The notes: a model not told the origin generated them from the letters alone. DNA of 64,000 nt from DASVVT01 sp036386415 (GCA_036386415.1 DASVVT010000022.1:1-64000), one strand, 5' to 3'; counted from the first letter of the stretch, positions 15,679 to 25,053 are shown. Made by a program: numbers and translations.

Positions 15679-15702
15679 AGGCGGCATCTTCGAATGCCGC
15701 CT
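15679..15702 (-). terminator. hairpin downstream of the candidate immunity gene
   Basis: An 8-bp GC-rich stem (AGGCGGCAT / ATGCCGCCT) lies 25 nt past the stop of the 4-TM gene on the minus strand. No T-tract follows, so terminator function is uncertain. Confidence 0.4.
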
Positions 15703-15726
15703 CGTCGAGGCTATGGAGGGTCTAAA

Positions 15727-16116
15727 TCAGGTTGTGTCCTTCTTCTCATCTCGGCTCATAAGAAACCAGCAGCAGACGCTGTAAAGTGAGATACATAGTA
15801 CCTGCGCTAATCTATAGCCGAGGTAGCCTGAGAAAAGCGCAGGTATCTTGAACAGGAAGAGGTAAGCGCCAAAGAGGATCACCAAATGAGTAACTGTCCA
15901 GTGGACGTAAGTCTCTTTAGGAAGCGGTGGAACCCAATAGATCACTAGAATCGCCACAAAAGCTGACAGCAGAAAAGCCTTACCTTTGCCCAGCGCATAA
16001 GCGCTTTCCACGGCAAAAGAGACTGCCAATATAATCAGAGTAAAGAAAAATCCTCTGATCCACGCACTTTCGGCCTCCCACCGCTTGGGAAGAATTGATG
16101 CGATTCTCAACTTCAT
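15727..16116 (-). CDS. four-TM membrane protein, candidate immunity protein of the RHS toxin
   Basis: 129 residues with four hydrophobic helices (FFFTLIILAVSFAVES, AFLLSAFVAILVIYWV, THLVILFGAYLFLF, LAQVLCISLYSVCCWF) and short charged ends. Its ATG overlaps the RHS stop codon as ATGA (16116-16113), and GGGGG lies 6 nt upstream inside the RHS gene, so the two are translationally coupled. In polymorphic-toxin loci the gene directly after the toxin encodes its immunity protein. An integral-membrane immunity protein would suit a toxin tip that attacks the inner membrane. Family not recognised; the role is inferred from position and topology. Confidence 0.72.
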   Translation of the reverse strand: MKLRIASILPKRWEAESAWIRGFFFTLIILAVSFAVESAYALGKGKAFLLSAFVAILVIYWVPPLPKETYVHWTVTHLVILFGAYLFLFKIPALFSGYLGYRLAQVLCISLYSVCCWFLMSRDEKKDTT

Positions 16117-19100
16117 CTTGACCCCCACATGCGGTTGCAATTGTCAACGAGCATCCGATAGCCTTGGGCGGCACCGATCTGTCTGCCGATTCCTATAGAA
16201 CTGCCCACCAAAGCTCTTCCCCCAAGCTGTCCCAATAGGCCCCAGGGGCCGCCGAGCACAAAAGTTATCGCAGATGTGGCGAGTGCTTCACGACTGGTAA
16301 ACAACGCGTTGAAACCGCGCTTCTCTGACTCTTGCTCTCGTGAATACCAAGTCTTTGCCGCATTTAAGCAATCGAGCAGCCTCCCCAATCTAATCCCCCC
16401 ACGGGTCGGCATAGGTTTCCGTTGCTGTCTAGTCTGCTGCGGGACGCTGCCTCCTCTTTCTCTGGATTGGGTAAAGACCATATCCCAAAACGTCAATTGC
16501 CCATTGCTCCCTATGATCGGTCTGTCAGCCGGGGCATAGGTATAACTGGGAGGGTCACCATCTTCATTGGGGTGCGCCCAATCAGTCCAAGACCAGTAGC
16601 CGTTACCGAGGCTGTTAGCACCCAGAGGAACGTATCCTGCGCCAAAGCTATTAAATTGATACCGTTCCCATGTGTGCCTCTCATTATTATAGCGATCCGT
16701 TTGGAGCGGCCCAACTACTCCTACGCCTGTATTGAGGAAACTAAAGGCCAAAGCGCAGTTCGGCTGCGGGATGCCGTCAACATAGCAGACCAGTGGCTCT
16801 TCCAGCCCGCTCGGATCAATAGAGTTGACCGGATCATTCTGCGTGTAAGAGTAACGGTTGAAGGTTTGCGGATCACCTATGCTCATGCTCCCGGTGTAGG
16901 GATCAGGGCTTGTCCACCTTCCCGCTTCACTGTCGTACTTGCGCCACCAGGCGTGATCCAGTCCTGTGCCCTGACCGCTCGCCTCGTCATAGTCCTGCTC
17001 CAGCATGGCGTAGCGTTGCTGGTTGGAGTCCACCGCTCCGTAGCCTTGTGTGCTGGTTCGCATTCCAGTCCCGACCTGAATCTCGTCGCCGAAGGCCAAG
17101 TAGTCATGGCGGGTTAGCACAGCGCCGGTCTCGTCCATCACAACCCGCGTTGAGCCTTGATGATCCTGCATGACGTAGCGCACCGGCCCGGTCGCTTTGA
17201 TGCGCGCCACGATCTGGCCGCCGCGATAGATGTACTCCCGATCCAGTGTCCCGTTCGGGTACTCGGCTACTAACTGCCCGTTGATGTCATAGATCATGTA
17301 GAGCCACGGATTCGCGTTCAGCTTTGTCGCCACACGTTGCCCCAATCCGTCGTAGATGGCTGAGACTTCTGGCGTCGCACTCTGCGTGCTCTGCGCCCAA
17401 CGCTGCCTGCCGTTGGCGTCGTAGCGATACTGCATCGCGCGGAACTTGTCATCCGTGATGATCTGACCCGCCGCATCGTAGGTGACTAAGGCGGTCGTCC
17501 CCGTCGGCGGCTTGTAGCGGTTGGTGGCCTGGTCTATCTCCGTCGCTTCGACGCGCGTGTAGGGCTGCGGGTTCTCCTGCGCGCCGACGCCGTTCTGCGC
17601 CGCGTACTGGTAGCGATTGCCGTAGCGGTCGTAGGTGTAGGTCTGTGTATAGCTCTGGCGCGTCAGATCGTCGCCGCGATATTCGGCCCCGGTGGTGAGC
17701 CGACTGGAATAGTCATAAGCGAAGCGCTGCTGCCACTGCTTGACGGGCGCGCTCGGAGCGCCGCCGATGAAGCCTTCGATGGTTGCGATCTGGCCTGTGT
17801 TCTTCGTCTCGTCAACCGCCCCGGTCGCCATGTCCGCCACGCCGTACTTGTAGTCGTAGCGTTGGATGACGGCATTGTTTTTCGTCAGGCTGGCGCTGCT
17901 CAACTGCAATAGCGCGTTGTAGCTGAAGGTGTGCGCCGCGCCGTTGCCGTAGGTCTCGCTCATCAGGCCGCCATGCGCGCCGTAGGTGAGAGCGGAGACG
18001 TAGGTGGTTGCGTTGTCGTGTATGCCGCTCAGGTGTGACCCGTTGTTATAGTCGAAAGTGACCACACGGCCCGAAGGGTAGGTTTCGGTGAGCAGTTGTC
18101 CGAGCGCGTTGTAGCTGTAGGCGAGCGTGTAGGTGACGCCCCCGACCGTCTGTTGCTGGCGCTGGACTCTGCCCATCAGGTCGTAGTCGTAGGTTTGCAC
18201 CGTCTCCGGCGTGCTTGCCCCCTGCTGCCGGGTCTCCACCTTCGTCAGCCGAGCGTAGTTGTAATAATCGCTGTTAAACTCGTCGTAAGTGAGAGTGACG
18301 TTCGGCGTTCTGATGGGCGTCCCGCTCGCGGTCGTTGTCGTCTCGCCGGAGTAGGTGATGGTTCTCATCCGGTTCAGGCTATCGTAGGTGTAATGCGCGT
18401 GAATCTGCCGCGCGTCATACACATCCTCCAGCAGCCCGTCATCCGTGTAGGAGAATTTGTTCGACCAGGCGTTGTTGCCGGTCGCCGCGTCGGTCGCCGT
18501 GTAGGGTGCGCCCTTCTCAGGTTGACGGTCGTAAATGAGACGCGAGAGAGAATCGTATTTGAAGTAGCGGCGCTGCGTTCCTTGCGTGATCTTCAAGAGG
18601 TTGCCCAAAGCATCGTACTGGTAGTTGGTGGGCTGTGTCGCCGCGCCTATCGCGCCGAGACTGCCTGAGACGTTCGGCTCGTCAAGCTGCACGATTCTGC
18701 CAAGCCCGTCAACGGTCTGCCGTCGCTGGCGACCCGCCTGATCCGTCACGGTCGAGGTCTTCCCGTTGTAAAGGTTCGTCGCGACGCCCGCATTGCCGGG
18801 CAGTGTGATGGAAGTGACTCGACCCAGGCGGTCATAGGCGCGCACCGTCCACAGCCCGTCGGCGGGAGTGACCGCTTGCGTTGATCTGGCGGTATAAGCC
18901 GTCTGGTATGGATTACTGGCCTTGAGGATACGCCCCATGTTGTCGTACGCGAGGTCGGTCGTCGAGTACCCTTGGGCAGTGTTGTCAACGAGGGTGCGCG
19001 TCACCGCGCCGCGCCCGTCTAAGTACTGGTAGCTTGTGACATCGCCGCCGTCGCTATTGGCCGGGCCCGTGTGTGTAACGATGACGCTATGCGAATAGGT

Positions 19101-21848
19101 CGCCGACGGAGTCGCATACAGGCGGTCATCATAAACCGTCTTAGTCCAGCTCCCGTCGGGACTGGTCGTCTGCGAGGGGCGCAACGACTGCGGCCAATAG
19201 TCTATGGTCGTCACCTGAGCGTTCTCGTCCACGGTGCTGCGGATAAGCCCCGTGTTGCGGTCGTAGACGGCGCTGGTCGAGACCTGCCCGGAGCTGCCGC
19301 GCGTCTCTCTCTCCACATACGCATACTGGTAAGCGACCGTATATGAGAAAGCCTTCTTCTGACAGCAGGAGGCCGTCGCGGTGCGGACATTGCCCGCGCA
19401 GTCGTAGGTCGCCGTGTCAATGATCGTGTTGGTCGTATCCGTGACATCAGGATACGAGGTCGTCCGCGTCAGGTTGCCGCGATAAATGGTCGTCGACTGG
19501 TAACCGTTCGAGGACGGATTGTAGGTCACGTTGTGCATCTTGATGTCGCTGTATCCGGTGGGCGTGGACGTATCGTAAGCATAGTTCACCATTGAGAGCA
19601 GCGTACTGGTTCCGCCCTGATAGACTTCGACGCGCGTCGGTAGGTGAACGAGCCGTTTATTCCAGTAGCTGGCGCGTCTCTCGTAGGTCGTCTTGGTGCG
19701 GCGCAGCTCCGCGCCTGCGCTCCCGCCCGCCGCGCCGAAGTCGTGTTCGTTCATGTCCAGGATGTTGTTGAATTCGTCATAGAGATGATAGACGGTGGCC
19801 CGCGTCTGCCCGGCATCGTTCGTTTCATCAACCCGGAGGAGACGCTGGTTGCTGCTCACGCTCGTATCCCACGTGTAAGCGACCTTCGCCAGTACCGCCC
19901 CGTTCGCCCCGTCTTTGACCACAGTATCTTTAATCAATCCGTGAGTGAACTGCCCGGAGGCGACGATGGTGCTCGTCTGCGTCATGCTCCCGTCGGGCGC
20001 TGTGATCTGCGAGAGACCCTGCGCTTCATCCACCGCGAAGGTGTAGAAGGGGGGCGCTCCGCTCGTGGTGCGCCCCGCCCACTCGTCTGTGCGCTTCGTG
20101 TAGAAGGGAGCGTCAGTCAATCCGCCTGCGGGCTCTGGCGTGAGCGGCGTGCCCTGGTAGTTGTACTCCGTCCACGCCGCTACCTTCTGACTACTTACGG
20201 TCGTGCCGTCGGAGCTGAGCACCATACGCCGCGACTGCGTGATCCTGTAGATCATGCCATAAGTGGAATAGCTGAAAGAGTAGCCCGATCCCTCATTAGG
20301 AAAAGCCCCTGTCTCAGGGAAGTAGATGTATTGGAGGACGCGGCGCGTTACTGGTGAAGGATAGCGGGCAACTATGTCGGCGCTGAAGTGCCCGTTGACG
20401 GCTCTGTTGGTGTAGAAGAAGCGAACGACCGTCCGCTCTCGGCACCCGCTGCGCGCCGGAACACACCCGCTGCCGAGTTGGTTGCTGTAAGTCGGCGCGG
20501 TAATGCTTGAGAGGTCGCCATTACTGTCATAGTAAAAGCGTACGACGCGCGCCAGCGTGTCCTGCACCGTATCTATCTTCGGCCCGACTCCGTCAACGTA
20601 GCTGATGAGGATGAAGTTGCCGTTGCGATCCGTGATCTTCGTCGGATAGCTGCGCTTGCCGCCGCCCGCCGCGCTGTACCTGACCTGCGTGCCGTCCGTA
20701 TAAGTAATGATGTGAGTCGCGGCGCTGTACTGAATAAAAGTGCCATCCTTAGACTCATAGGTGTAAGTGTTGGGTGAGGGTTCGGTCAACTGGTGACGCG
20801 TCCCATCCGGGTCTGTGAGCGTGAAGCCGGCAGAGCCTTGCGATTCCAGATGTCCGTAGCCCAGCCGGAAGCCGGGCGCGGGCCACCCCGAATCCACGTC
20901 GTAGGTCATATAGGTCGTATCACCGTCCACGGTGGTCTTGCTCGATTTGTTCCAGAGGCGACTGTTGTAAGCGAGTCCGAGCGAGAGATCAATGCCACGC
21001 CCCGGCAGGTCGAGCAACGGGACGCCAAAAGTGAAGTTGGCGCTACCGGGCCTTTCCGTTGCGTTGGCGGCGACGGCGGGCGTGGCCGCCCCCGGTGTGG
21101 CGCGTCCCGGCGGCGTGCCCACGCTGTTGGCGGGCGTATACATCGAGTTGGTTTCATCATCTGGCAACGTGTCTCCGGGAGGCGGCGCGGTGCTAGGCGA
21201 GGATGGCTGAGAGTCCTGCACCGTCGCCTGCATGACGGAGGTGTGCGAACCGGCTGTGGCCGTCAGCAGGGCTGTGCCTAATTGGTTCGCCGTCGCCTCG
21301 CCGTCACTGGTGATTGAGACGATCAGCGGATTGCTTGAAGACCACTGCGGCGCAACCCCGTTGACGGCATTGCCTTCACTATCAATCGGGATCGCCATCA
21401 TGTTGACAGTCTGATTTAGTTGGAGCGCCACAATGCCGATGACCCCCAACTGATTAGGCGGCACTATTATCGCGCCATCAGGTTTGATCTCCACACGCTC
21501 GACACTGCTTTCCAGTTGAGCAGGCGTTGGCGGATCGACTGGCGGATTTGACGATGGCATCTCGTAGGAATCCGGCATCGCGTCTTCATCACCCTCCGAC
21601 ATGCTGCTCAAGATCATGCCAAGTGCAGATCCCAATGAATCGGTGAACGAGAACGGCCCACCCGCTTTGTTCCTACTGGTTATCCCGTGACTGTCCGCCT
21701 GTGAACTGATCGGCACAGCTATCTGCGCGAGAAGCGAAGCAATGATCACCAGCGCTAAGAGCCTGTGACGGGCGAAGAAGAGGATCAAAAGGCGGGGACA
21801 TGCCAAATGATTGCACAAGCGGCGGCGGCGACGTGTAAGTTGCACCAT
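16113..21848 (-). CDS. secreted RHS/YD-repeat protein with Ig-like domain and variable C-terminal tip
   Basis: 1911 residues. The basic N terminus (QLTRRRRRL) and a hydrophobic stretch at about 29-48 form an export signal. Residues about 127-210 look like a Big2 bacterial Ig-like domain (PQWSSSNPLIVSITSDGEATA). From about 265 to 1680 there are many YD/RHS repeats (YDALGNLLKI, YDSLNRMRTI, YDLMGRVQR), closing with the RHS core (HDYLAFGDEI, ENRYSYTQNDPVNSIDPSGL-like end). RHS shells enclose a C-terminal toxin. The last 230 residues are unique and include a hydrophobic, Gly-rich segment at about 1855-1888 (ITFVLGGPWGLLGQLGG) that could insert in membranes. The start at ATG 21848 has AAGGACC upstream. 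A coupled 4-TM gene follows. Toxicity is inferred; an adhesin or surface role is possible. Confidence 0.9.
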   Translation of the reverse strand: MVQLTRRRRRLCNHLACPRLLILFFARHRLLALVIIASLLAQIAVPISSQADSHGITSRNKAGGPFSFTDSLGSALGMILSSMSEGDEDAMPDSYEMPSSNPPVDPPTPAQLESSVERVEIKPDGAIIVPPNQLGVIGIVALQLNQTVNMMAIPIDSEGNAVNGVAPQWSSSNPLIVSITSDGEATANQLGTALLTATAGSHTSVMQATVQDSQPSSPSTAPPPGDTLPDDETNSMYTPANSVGTPPGRATPGAATPAVAANATERPGSANFTFGVPLLDLPGRGIDLSLGLAYNSRLWNKSSKTTVDGDTTYMTYDVDSGWPAPGFRLGYGHLESQGSAGFTLTDPDGTRHQLTEPSPNTYTYESKDGTFIQYSAATHIITYTDGTQVRYSAAGGGKRSYPTKITDRNGNFILISYVDGVGPKIDTVQDTLARVVRFYYDSNGDLSSITAPTYSNQLGSGCVPARSGCRERTVVRFFYTNRAVNGHFSADIVARYPSPVTRRVLQYIYFPETGAFPNEGSGYSFSYSTYGMIYRITQSRRMVLSSDGTTVSSQKVAAWTEYNYQGTPLTPEPAGGLTDAPFYTKRTDEWAGRTTSGAPPFYTFAVDEAQGLSQITAPDGSMTQTSTIVASGQFTHGLIKDTVVKDGANGAVLAKVAYTWDTSVSSNQRLLRVDETNDAGQTRATVYHLYDEFNNILDMNEHDFGAAGGSAGAELRRTKTTYERRASYWNKRLVHLPTRVEVYQGGTSTLLSMVNYAYDTSTPTGYSDIKMHNVTYNPSSNGYQSTTIYRGNLTRTTSYPDVTDTTNTIIDTATYDCAGNVRTATASCCQKKAFSYTVAYQYAYVERETRGSSGQVSTSAVYDRNTGLIRSTVDENAQVTTIDYWPQSLRPSQTTSPDGSWTKTVYDDRLYATPSATYSHSVIVTHTGPANSDGGDVTSYQYLDGRGAVTRTLVDNTAQGYSTTDLAYDNMGRILKASNPYQTAYTARSTQAVTPADGLWTVRAYDRLGRVTSITLPGNAGVATNLYNGKTSTVTDQAGRQRRQTVDGLGRIVQLDEPNVSGSLGAIGAATQPTNYQYDALGNLLKITQGTQRRYFKYDSLSRLIYDRQPEKGAPYTATDAATGNNAWSNKFSYTDDGLLEDVYDARQIHAHYTYDSLNRMRTITYSGETTTTASGTPIRTPNVTLTYDEFNSDYYNYARLTKVETRQQGASTPETVQTYDYDLMGRVQRQQQTVGGVTYTLAYSYNALGQLLTETYPSGRVVTFDYNNGSHLSGIHDNATTYVSALTYGAHGGLMSETYGNGAAHTFSYNALLQLSSASLTKNNAVIQRYDYKYGVADMATGAVDETKNTGQIATIEGFIGGAPSAPVKQWQQRFAYDYSSRLTTGAEYRGDDLTRQSYTQTYTYDRYGNRYQYAAQNGVGAQENPQPYTRVEATEIDQATNRYKPPTGTTALVTYDAAGQIITDDKFRAMQYRYDANGRQRWAQSTQSATPEVSAIYDGLGQRVATKLNANPWLYMIYDINGQLVAEYPNGTLDREYIYRGGQIVARIKATGPVRYVMQDHQGSTRVVMDETGAVLTRHDYLAFGDEIQVGTGMRTSTQGYGAVDSNQQRYAMLEQDYDEASGQGTGLDHAWWRKYDSEAGRWTSPDPYTGSMSIGDPQTFNRYSYTQNDPVNSIDPSGLEEPLVCYVDGIPQPNCALAFSFLNTGVGVVGPLQTDRYNNERHTWERYQFNSFGAGYVPLGANSLGNGYWSWTDWAHPNEDGDPPSYTYAPADRPIIGSNGQLTFWDMVFTQSRERGGSVPQQTRQQRKPMPTRGGIRLGRLLDCLNAAKTWYSREQESEKRGFNALFTSREALATSAITFVLGGPWGLLGQLGGRALVGSSIGIGRQIGAAQGYRMLVDNCNRMWGSR
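16912..17129 (-). repeat. RHS core segment repeated three times in the locus
   Basis: This 218-nt stretch of the intact gene recurs as 13780-13998 (about 98% identical, one extra base) and in part as 15479-15640 (about 90%). It encodes the most conserved RHS core (DYLAFGDEI to GRWTSPDP). Such direct repeats allow recombination that exchanges C-terminal tips. Confidence 0.85.
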
Positions 21849-22079
21849 GACGAAGGTCCTTCATCTCAGGAAGTTGTTGTCTGAGGTTGGCCGCAGTAGT
21901 ACCTGGCTTGTGCACACTCTGGCTCGATACCTGGCAGGTGTGAACCGGAAGAGAGTGCAACTCATGGCACTGCCTCCTGACACATAAGGGTTAAGCCATT
22001 ACCGCAAGGTGCGCTGAGATACGTGTCCTACGGGCAATGCATCTTAACGCTGCGTGCGACAGAGGTTGTATGGTTATGA

Positions 22080-22115
22080 AAGCCCTGCGGTCACTTGCAA
22101 GTGACCGCAGGGCTT
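22080..22115. promoter_or_regulatory. perfect 36-bp palindrome
   Basis: The 36 nt centred on 22097/22098 are perfectly self-complementary with no loop (half-site AAGCCCTGCGGTCACTTG). It lies in the 672-nt gap between the divergent RHS and response-regulator genes, so it is not placed as a terminator for either. It could be a cruciform, an operator or a relic terminator. Confidence 0.6.
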
Positions 22116-22320
22116 CTGTATTTCAACGGACGCGATAAAGACTGATAGACGCTTCGGCTCTGGCAGACACACTACACGCCGGAAAACCCGCCAACTTTTA
22201 GGCTTCAGATGGTCTACAGCGTAGAACTGCTGCAAGAGCGTAATCCTTGGGCGTTTGATTCAAATTGGGGGCTGATGGGGGCCGAACCCGCTTGGAGATT
22301 TTGGGATGTCGCGCAATTTA

Positions 22321-22353
22321 ACCCTTGGCAAAATTGCTGTCAAGGGGTAATTC
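22321..22353. other. imperfect hairpin upstream of the response regulator
   Basis: AACCCTTGGCA and TGTCAAGGGGTAA can pair around AAATTGC. It lies within the same divergent gap. No gene is supported between 21849 and 22520; an 89-codon frame at 22209-22478 lacks a ribosome binding site and family features. Confidence 0.35.
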
Positions 22354-22473
22354 AAAAATTCTTTGAGCCCGCTCTGGAACTGCTCCTGCCGCCCACTTTA
22401 CGTGATCCCGGGACGCCACAGGGGCGTCGGGTCTGGGCGCAAATTTTAGGCGCGACTTTACGGCCAAGTGCGC

Positions 22474-22479
22474 TATAAT
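22474..22479 (+). promoter_or_regulatory. candidate -10 box of the response-regulator gene
   Basis: A consensus TATAAT sits 41 nt before the TTG start at 22521. No good -35 hexamer is visible at 16-18 nt, so this is tentative. Confidence 0.4.
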
Positions 22480-22520
22480 CCGCGCGGTCTAATCATTTCG
22501 AACCTTTACGTGGAAAGCTT

Positions 22521-23243
22521 TTGGAACAACAAACACAGGTTAAGAACACTGGGCGACGCCTGCTGATCGTCGATGATGATTCCAGTATGCGTCTGCTGCT
22601 GGCAGAATATTTCCGCCGTCTCGGCTTTGAAGTCACCGAGCGAGAGAGCGCTGCGGAAGCGCTTGAGCCTGCCACGTCCGGCCATTTCGATTGCTTTATC
22701 TTCGATGTCGCGATGCCCGGAATGACGGGGCTCGATCTGTTGCGCCGCGTGCGTGAGCGCGGGGTGCGAACGCCCGCCATGTTTCTCACGGCGCATGATG
22801 ATATTGACGACAAGGTGCGAGGGTTCGAAGCGGGCGCAGACGATTACCTGGCGAAGCCCTTCAGCCCGCGCGAGCTGGAAGTCCGCATTGAGGCGCTGCT
22901 CAGACGCTCAACCGACGCGCCCGCTCCAGAGCAGGGCGAACGCATAGAGGTGGGCGACCTCGTCATAGACAAGCGCCGTCACGAGGTCTCGCGCGGTGGT
23001 GAGCGTGTGGAGTTGACCCCGCTTGAGTTTCAGATTCTTGAGCTGCTGGCCTCCGAGCCGGGTCGCGCCTGGTCACGCAATGCACTCCTGGATCAGGTCT
23101 GGAGCACCGAATACGAGGGCTACCAGCGCAACATCGACCCGCACATCAATCGCCTGCGTAAGAAGCTCGAAATAGACCCGAAGAACCCGCATTACGTGCT
23201 GACGGTGCGCGGGGTCGGTTATAAGCTGAACGAAGCCCTTTAA
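22521..23243 (+). CDS. OmpR/PhoB-family response regulator, orphan
   Basis: 240 residues. The receiver domain (about 12-125) has the acidic pocket LLIVDDDSS, phosphorylation site Asp in CFIFDVAMPGMTG, switch Thr in MFLTAHDD and Lys in DYLAKPFSPRELE. The C-terminal winged helix (about 145-238) shows LTPLEFQILELLASEPGRAWSR, NIDPHINRLRKKLE and VRGVGYKL. The start is TTG at 22521 with GGAAAG 4 nt upstream. No histidine kinase gene is adjacent, so the partner is elsewhere. It is divergent from the RHS gene and could regulate it, but nothing shows that directly. Confidence 0.93.
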   Translation: MEQQTQVKNTGRRLLIVDDDSSMRLLLAEYFRRLGFEVTERESAAEALEPATSGHFDCFIFDVAMPGMTGLDLLRRVRERGVRTPAMFLTAHDDIDDKVRGFEAGADDYLAKPFSPRELEVRIEALLRRSTDAPAPEQGERIEVGDLVIDKRRHEVSRGGERVELTPLEFQILELLASEPGRAWSRNALLDQVWSTEYEGYQRNIDPHINRLRKKLEIDPKNPHYVLTVRGVGYKLNEAL

Positions 23244-23254
23244 AGAAAGGATGA

Positions 23255-23336
23255 ATGATGAATGCCGCAATGATGAATTAAAGACAGAAGCGGTCTTCTC
23301 TTAATTCCGCATTCCGCATTCCGCATTCCGCATTAA
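23255..23336. repeat. intergenic repeat, family D (CATTCCG units)
   Basis: The right side has four tandem 7-nt units CATTCCG ending 3 nt before the next start codon; the left side has matching GAATG/GCAATG units. Related elements are at 26011 and 44972. Confidence 0.75.
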
Positions 23337-23338
23337 CC

Positions 23339-24898
23339 ATGATGTCCTACTTACGTTGTGCTTCTCTTCGCGCGAGTTTGCTACCGGCGCTTCTACTCGT
23401 CATCTGTCTCGCGCCGCAAGCCCTCGCGCAAGGCGGCGGCCAGGCGAGGCAGGTCACACAGTCAACCGTCATCCGCTGGAACGCACAGCCGGGGATCAAT
23501 CGTTACAGGCTGCAACTGGCGCGCGACGAGCGTTTCACGGACATCGTGTTCGACCGTGCGGTGACGGGGCACGAGTACACTGTGACGGAGCTGCCGTCTG
23601 GGAGCTACTACTGGCGCGTCGCTCCGGCTGCGGGAGAAACGGGAGCGTATTCCAGCGCGGTGCCGGTGCTCATCGGCGGCGCGGCGAATGACACGGCTAA
23701 CAACACGACGCCGAGAACGGTCAGACCGGCTGATAACACTGGATGGCGCACGGCGACAGGCAACGTCGCACAGCCGCTGGCAGTGCACCTGCGCGACGCC
23801 TCCAGCTTCGATCTGGTCGGCGTCAATTCCGATGGTATGGTTTACGCTCTGGATGGCGCAAACGGTGTCGCCTTATGGACGGCGCGCTTCAGGCCGAAGG
23901 CGAAGCGCGGCGAGCCGACGGGCTCAGGCGGCGGCGCGGCGGCGTTTACTCCGGTCATCGTCAGCGCTGGCCGTGGGCTGGCGAATGTCGTCGTGGCATT
24001 TGAAGGCGGCGTGCGCGCGCTGGAAGGCGCGACGGGACGCGAGTTGTGGCGCGCCACACTGACCGGGAAACCCACGAGCGGCATCAGTGCGGATTTCGGA
24101 GGCGAAGACGGGGCGACAATCTTCATAGCTGATAATTCGCCATCGCTTTCGGTACTGAGTGGTAACACGGGCAAGGTGCTGACGCAGACAAAACTGGATG
24201 CGGCGGCGCTCGGCTCTCCAGCCGCTTACGCAGTCAAGAGTGAGCGCGGCGTGGTGCTCGCCCTTGAAGGCGGCATTCTCGAAATGCGTAAGGTCAATGG
24301 CGAGCGCGCAAACTCGATCAAGCTTGACACGAAGATTACGACGCCTCCTTTTGTCGTCACGGGTTCGCATGGGACGATGGTACTGGTCGGCTCCGAAAGC
24401 GGCTTGATCTCGCTGGACGCCACAGACCTGCGCCCGCTCGGGCGCATTGCTACCGAAGATGACGCGCCGCGCGGGACACTGACGGCGGCAGACCTAGATG
24501 CGGACGGCTCGCCCGAAGTGGTCATGATTACACGGCGTGGTCGGACGGTCGTCATCAGCACCATCAATGGAAAGATCAAGTGGTACGCCAATGGCGCGAC
24601 CGATGCGGACGCGGCGGCATTCGCCGATCTGGACGGTGATAACACGCTCGATGTGCTCGTCGCCGCCGGGCCGGCCTTCGCCCTCGGGCTCTCAGGACGT
24701 GATGGCTCTGTAATCTGGAAAGCTGAAGATGACAGCAGGCAGGCCGCCGGGGGCGCGACGCAAGCAACCGGGCGCTCACTGGTGGCCGCGACGGTAGGCA
24801 GCGGCCACGACATGTTTGTCGTCGGCAGCGATCCGTCCAGGATCGGACTGCGTGCCGTCGGGTTGCCGAAAGGCGCGGTCAAGACTGCGAATAAGTAG
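23339..24898 (+). CDS. exported beta-propeller protein (PQQ/FG-GAP-like repeats)
   Basis: 519 residues. Signal peptide LRASLLPALLLVICLAPQALAQ at about 12-31. Residues about 40-115 resemble a fibronectin type III-like module (IRWNAQPGINRYRLQLA, SGSYYWRVAPAAGE). From about 160 onwards come PQQ-type blade repeats (VYALDGANGVALWTARF, VRALEGATGRELWRATL, SVLSGNTGKVL) and FG-GAP-like Asp-rich loops (AADLDADGSPEVVMI, FADLDGDNTLDVLVA), probably Ca-binding. No catalytic residues for a dehydrogenase are apparent, so a binding or scaffold role outside the inner membrane is likely. There is no Shine-Dalgarno sequence because a repeat element abuts the start; the second ATG (MS) is an alternative. Confidence 0.82.
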   Translation: MMSYLRCASLRASLLPALLLVICLAPQALAQGGGQARQVTQSTVIRWNAQPGINRYRLQLARDERFTDIVFDRAVTGHEYTVTELPSGSYYWRVAPAAGETGAYSSAVPVLIGGAANDTANNTTPRTVRPADNTGWRTATGNVAQPLAVHLRDASSFDLVGVNSDGMVYALDGANGVALWTARFRPKAKRGEPTGSGGGAAAFTPVIVSAGRGLANVVVAFEGGVRALEGATGRELWRATLTGKPTSGISADFGGEDGATIFIADNSPSLSVLSGNTGKVLTQTKLDAAALGSPAAYAVKSERGVVLALEGGILEMRKVNGERANSIKLDTKITTPPFVVTGSHGTMVLVGSESGLISLDATDLRPLGRIATEDDAPRGTLTAADLDADGSPEVVMITRRGRTVVISTINGKIKWYANGATDADAAAFADLDGDNTLDVLVAAGPAFALGLSGRDGSVIWKAEDDSRQAAGGATQATGRSLVAATVGSGHDMFVVGSDPSRIGLRAVGLPKGAVKTANK

Positions 24899-25037
24899 AT
24901 AGTAGACAGTAGTCAGTAGCCAGTAGAAAAAAGCAGCGTCACGCTTTGCTGTCTAAGACGATTAAGAGGCTCAGTACGAAAGCGCATCAACCGATCTTCT
25001 GTCCTACTGGCTACTGACTACTGGCTACTGTCTACTG
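24896..25037. repeat. intergenic inverted repeat, family A (7-nt units)
   Basis: Left arm AGTAGnC units begin at the TAG stop codon of the preceding gene; right arm CTACTGn units end 4 nt before the AGGAGG of the next gene. The centre is about 80 nt and unique. Confidence 0.85.
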
Positions 25038-25053
25038 TTTTAGGAGGCTTTAG

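Noticed and set aside
22209..22478. 89-codon + frame between RHS and regulator genes
   Set aside because: No ribosome binding site, ends over the TATAAT box of the next gene, no family features. Treated as non-coding leader DNA.
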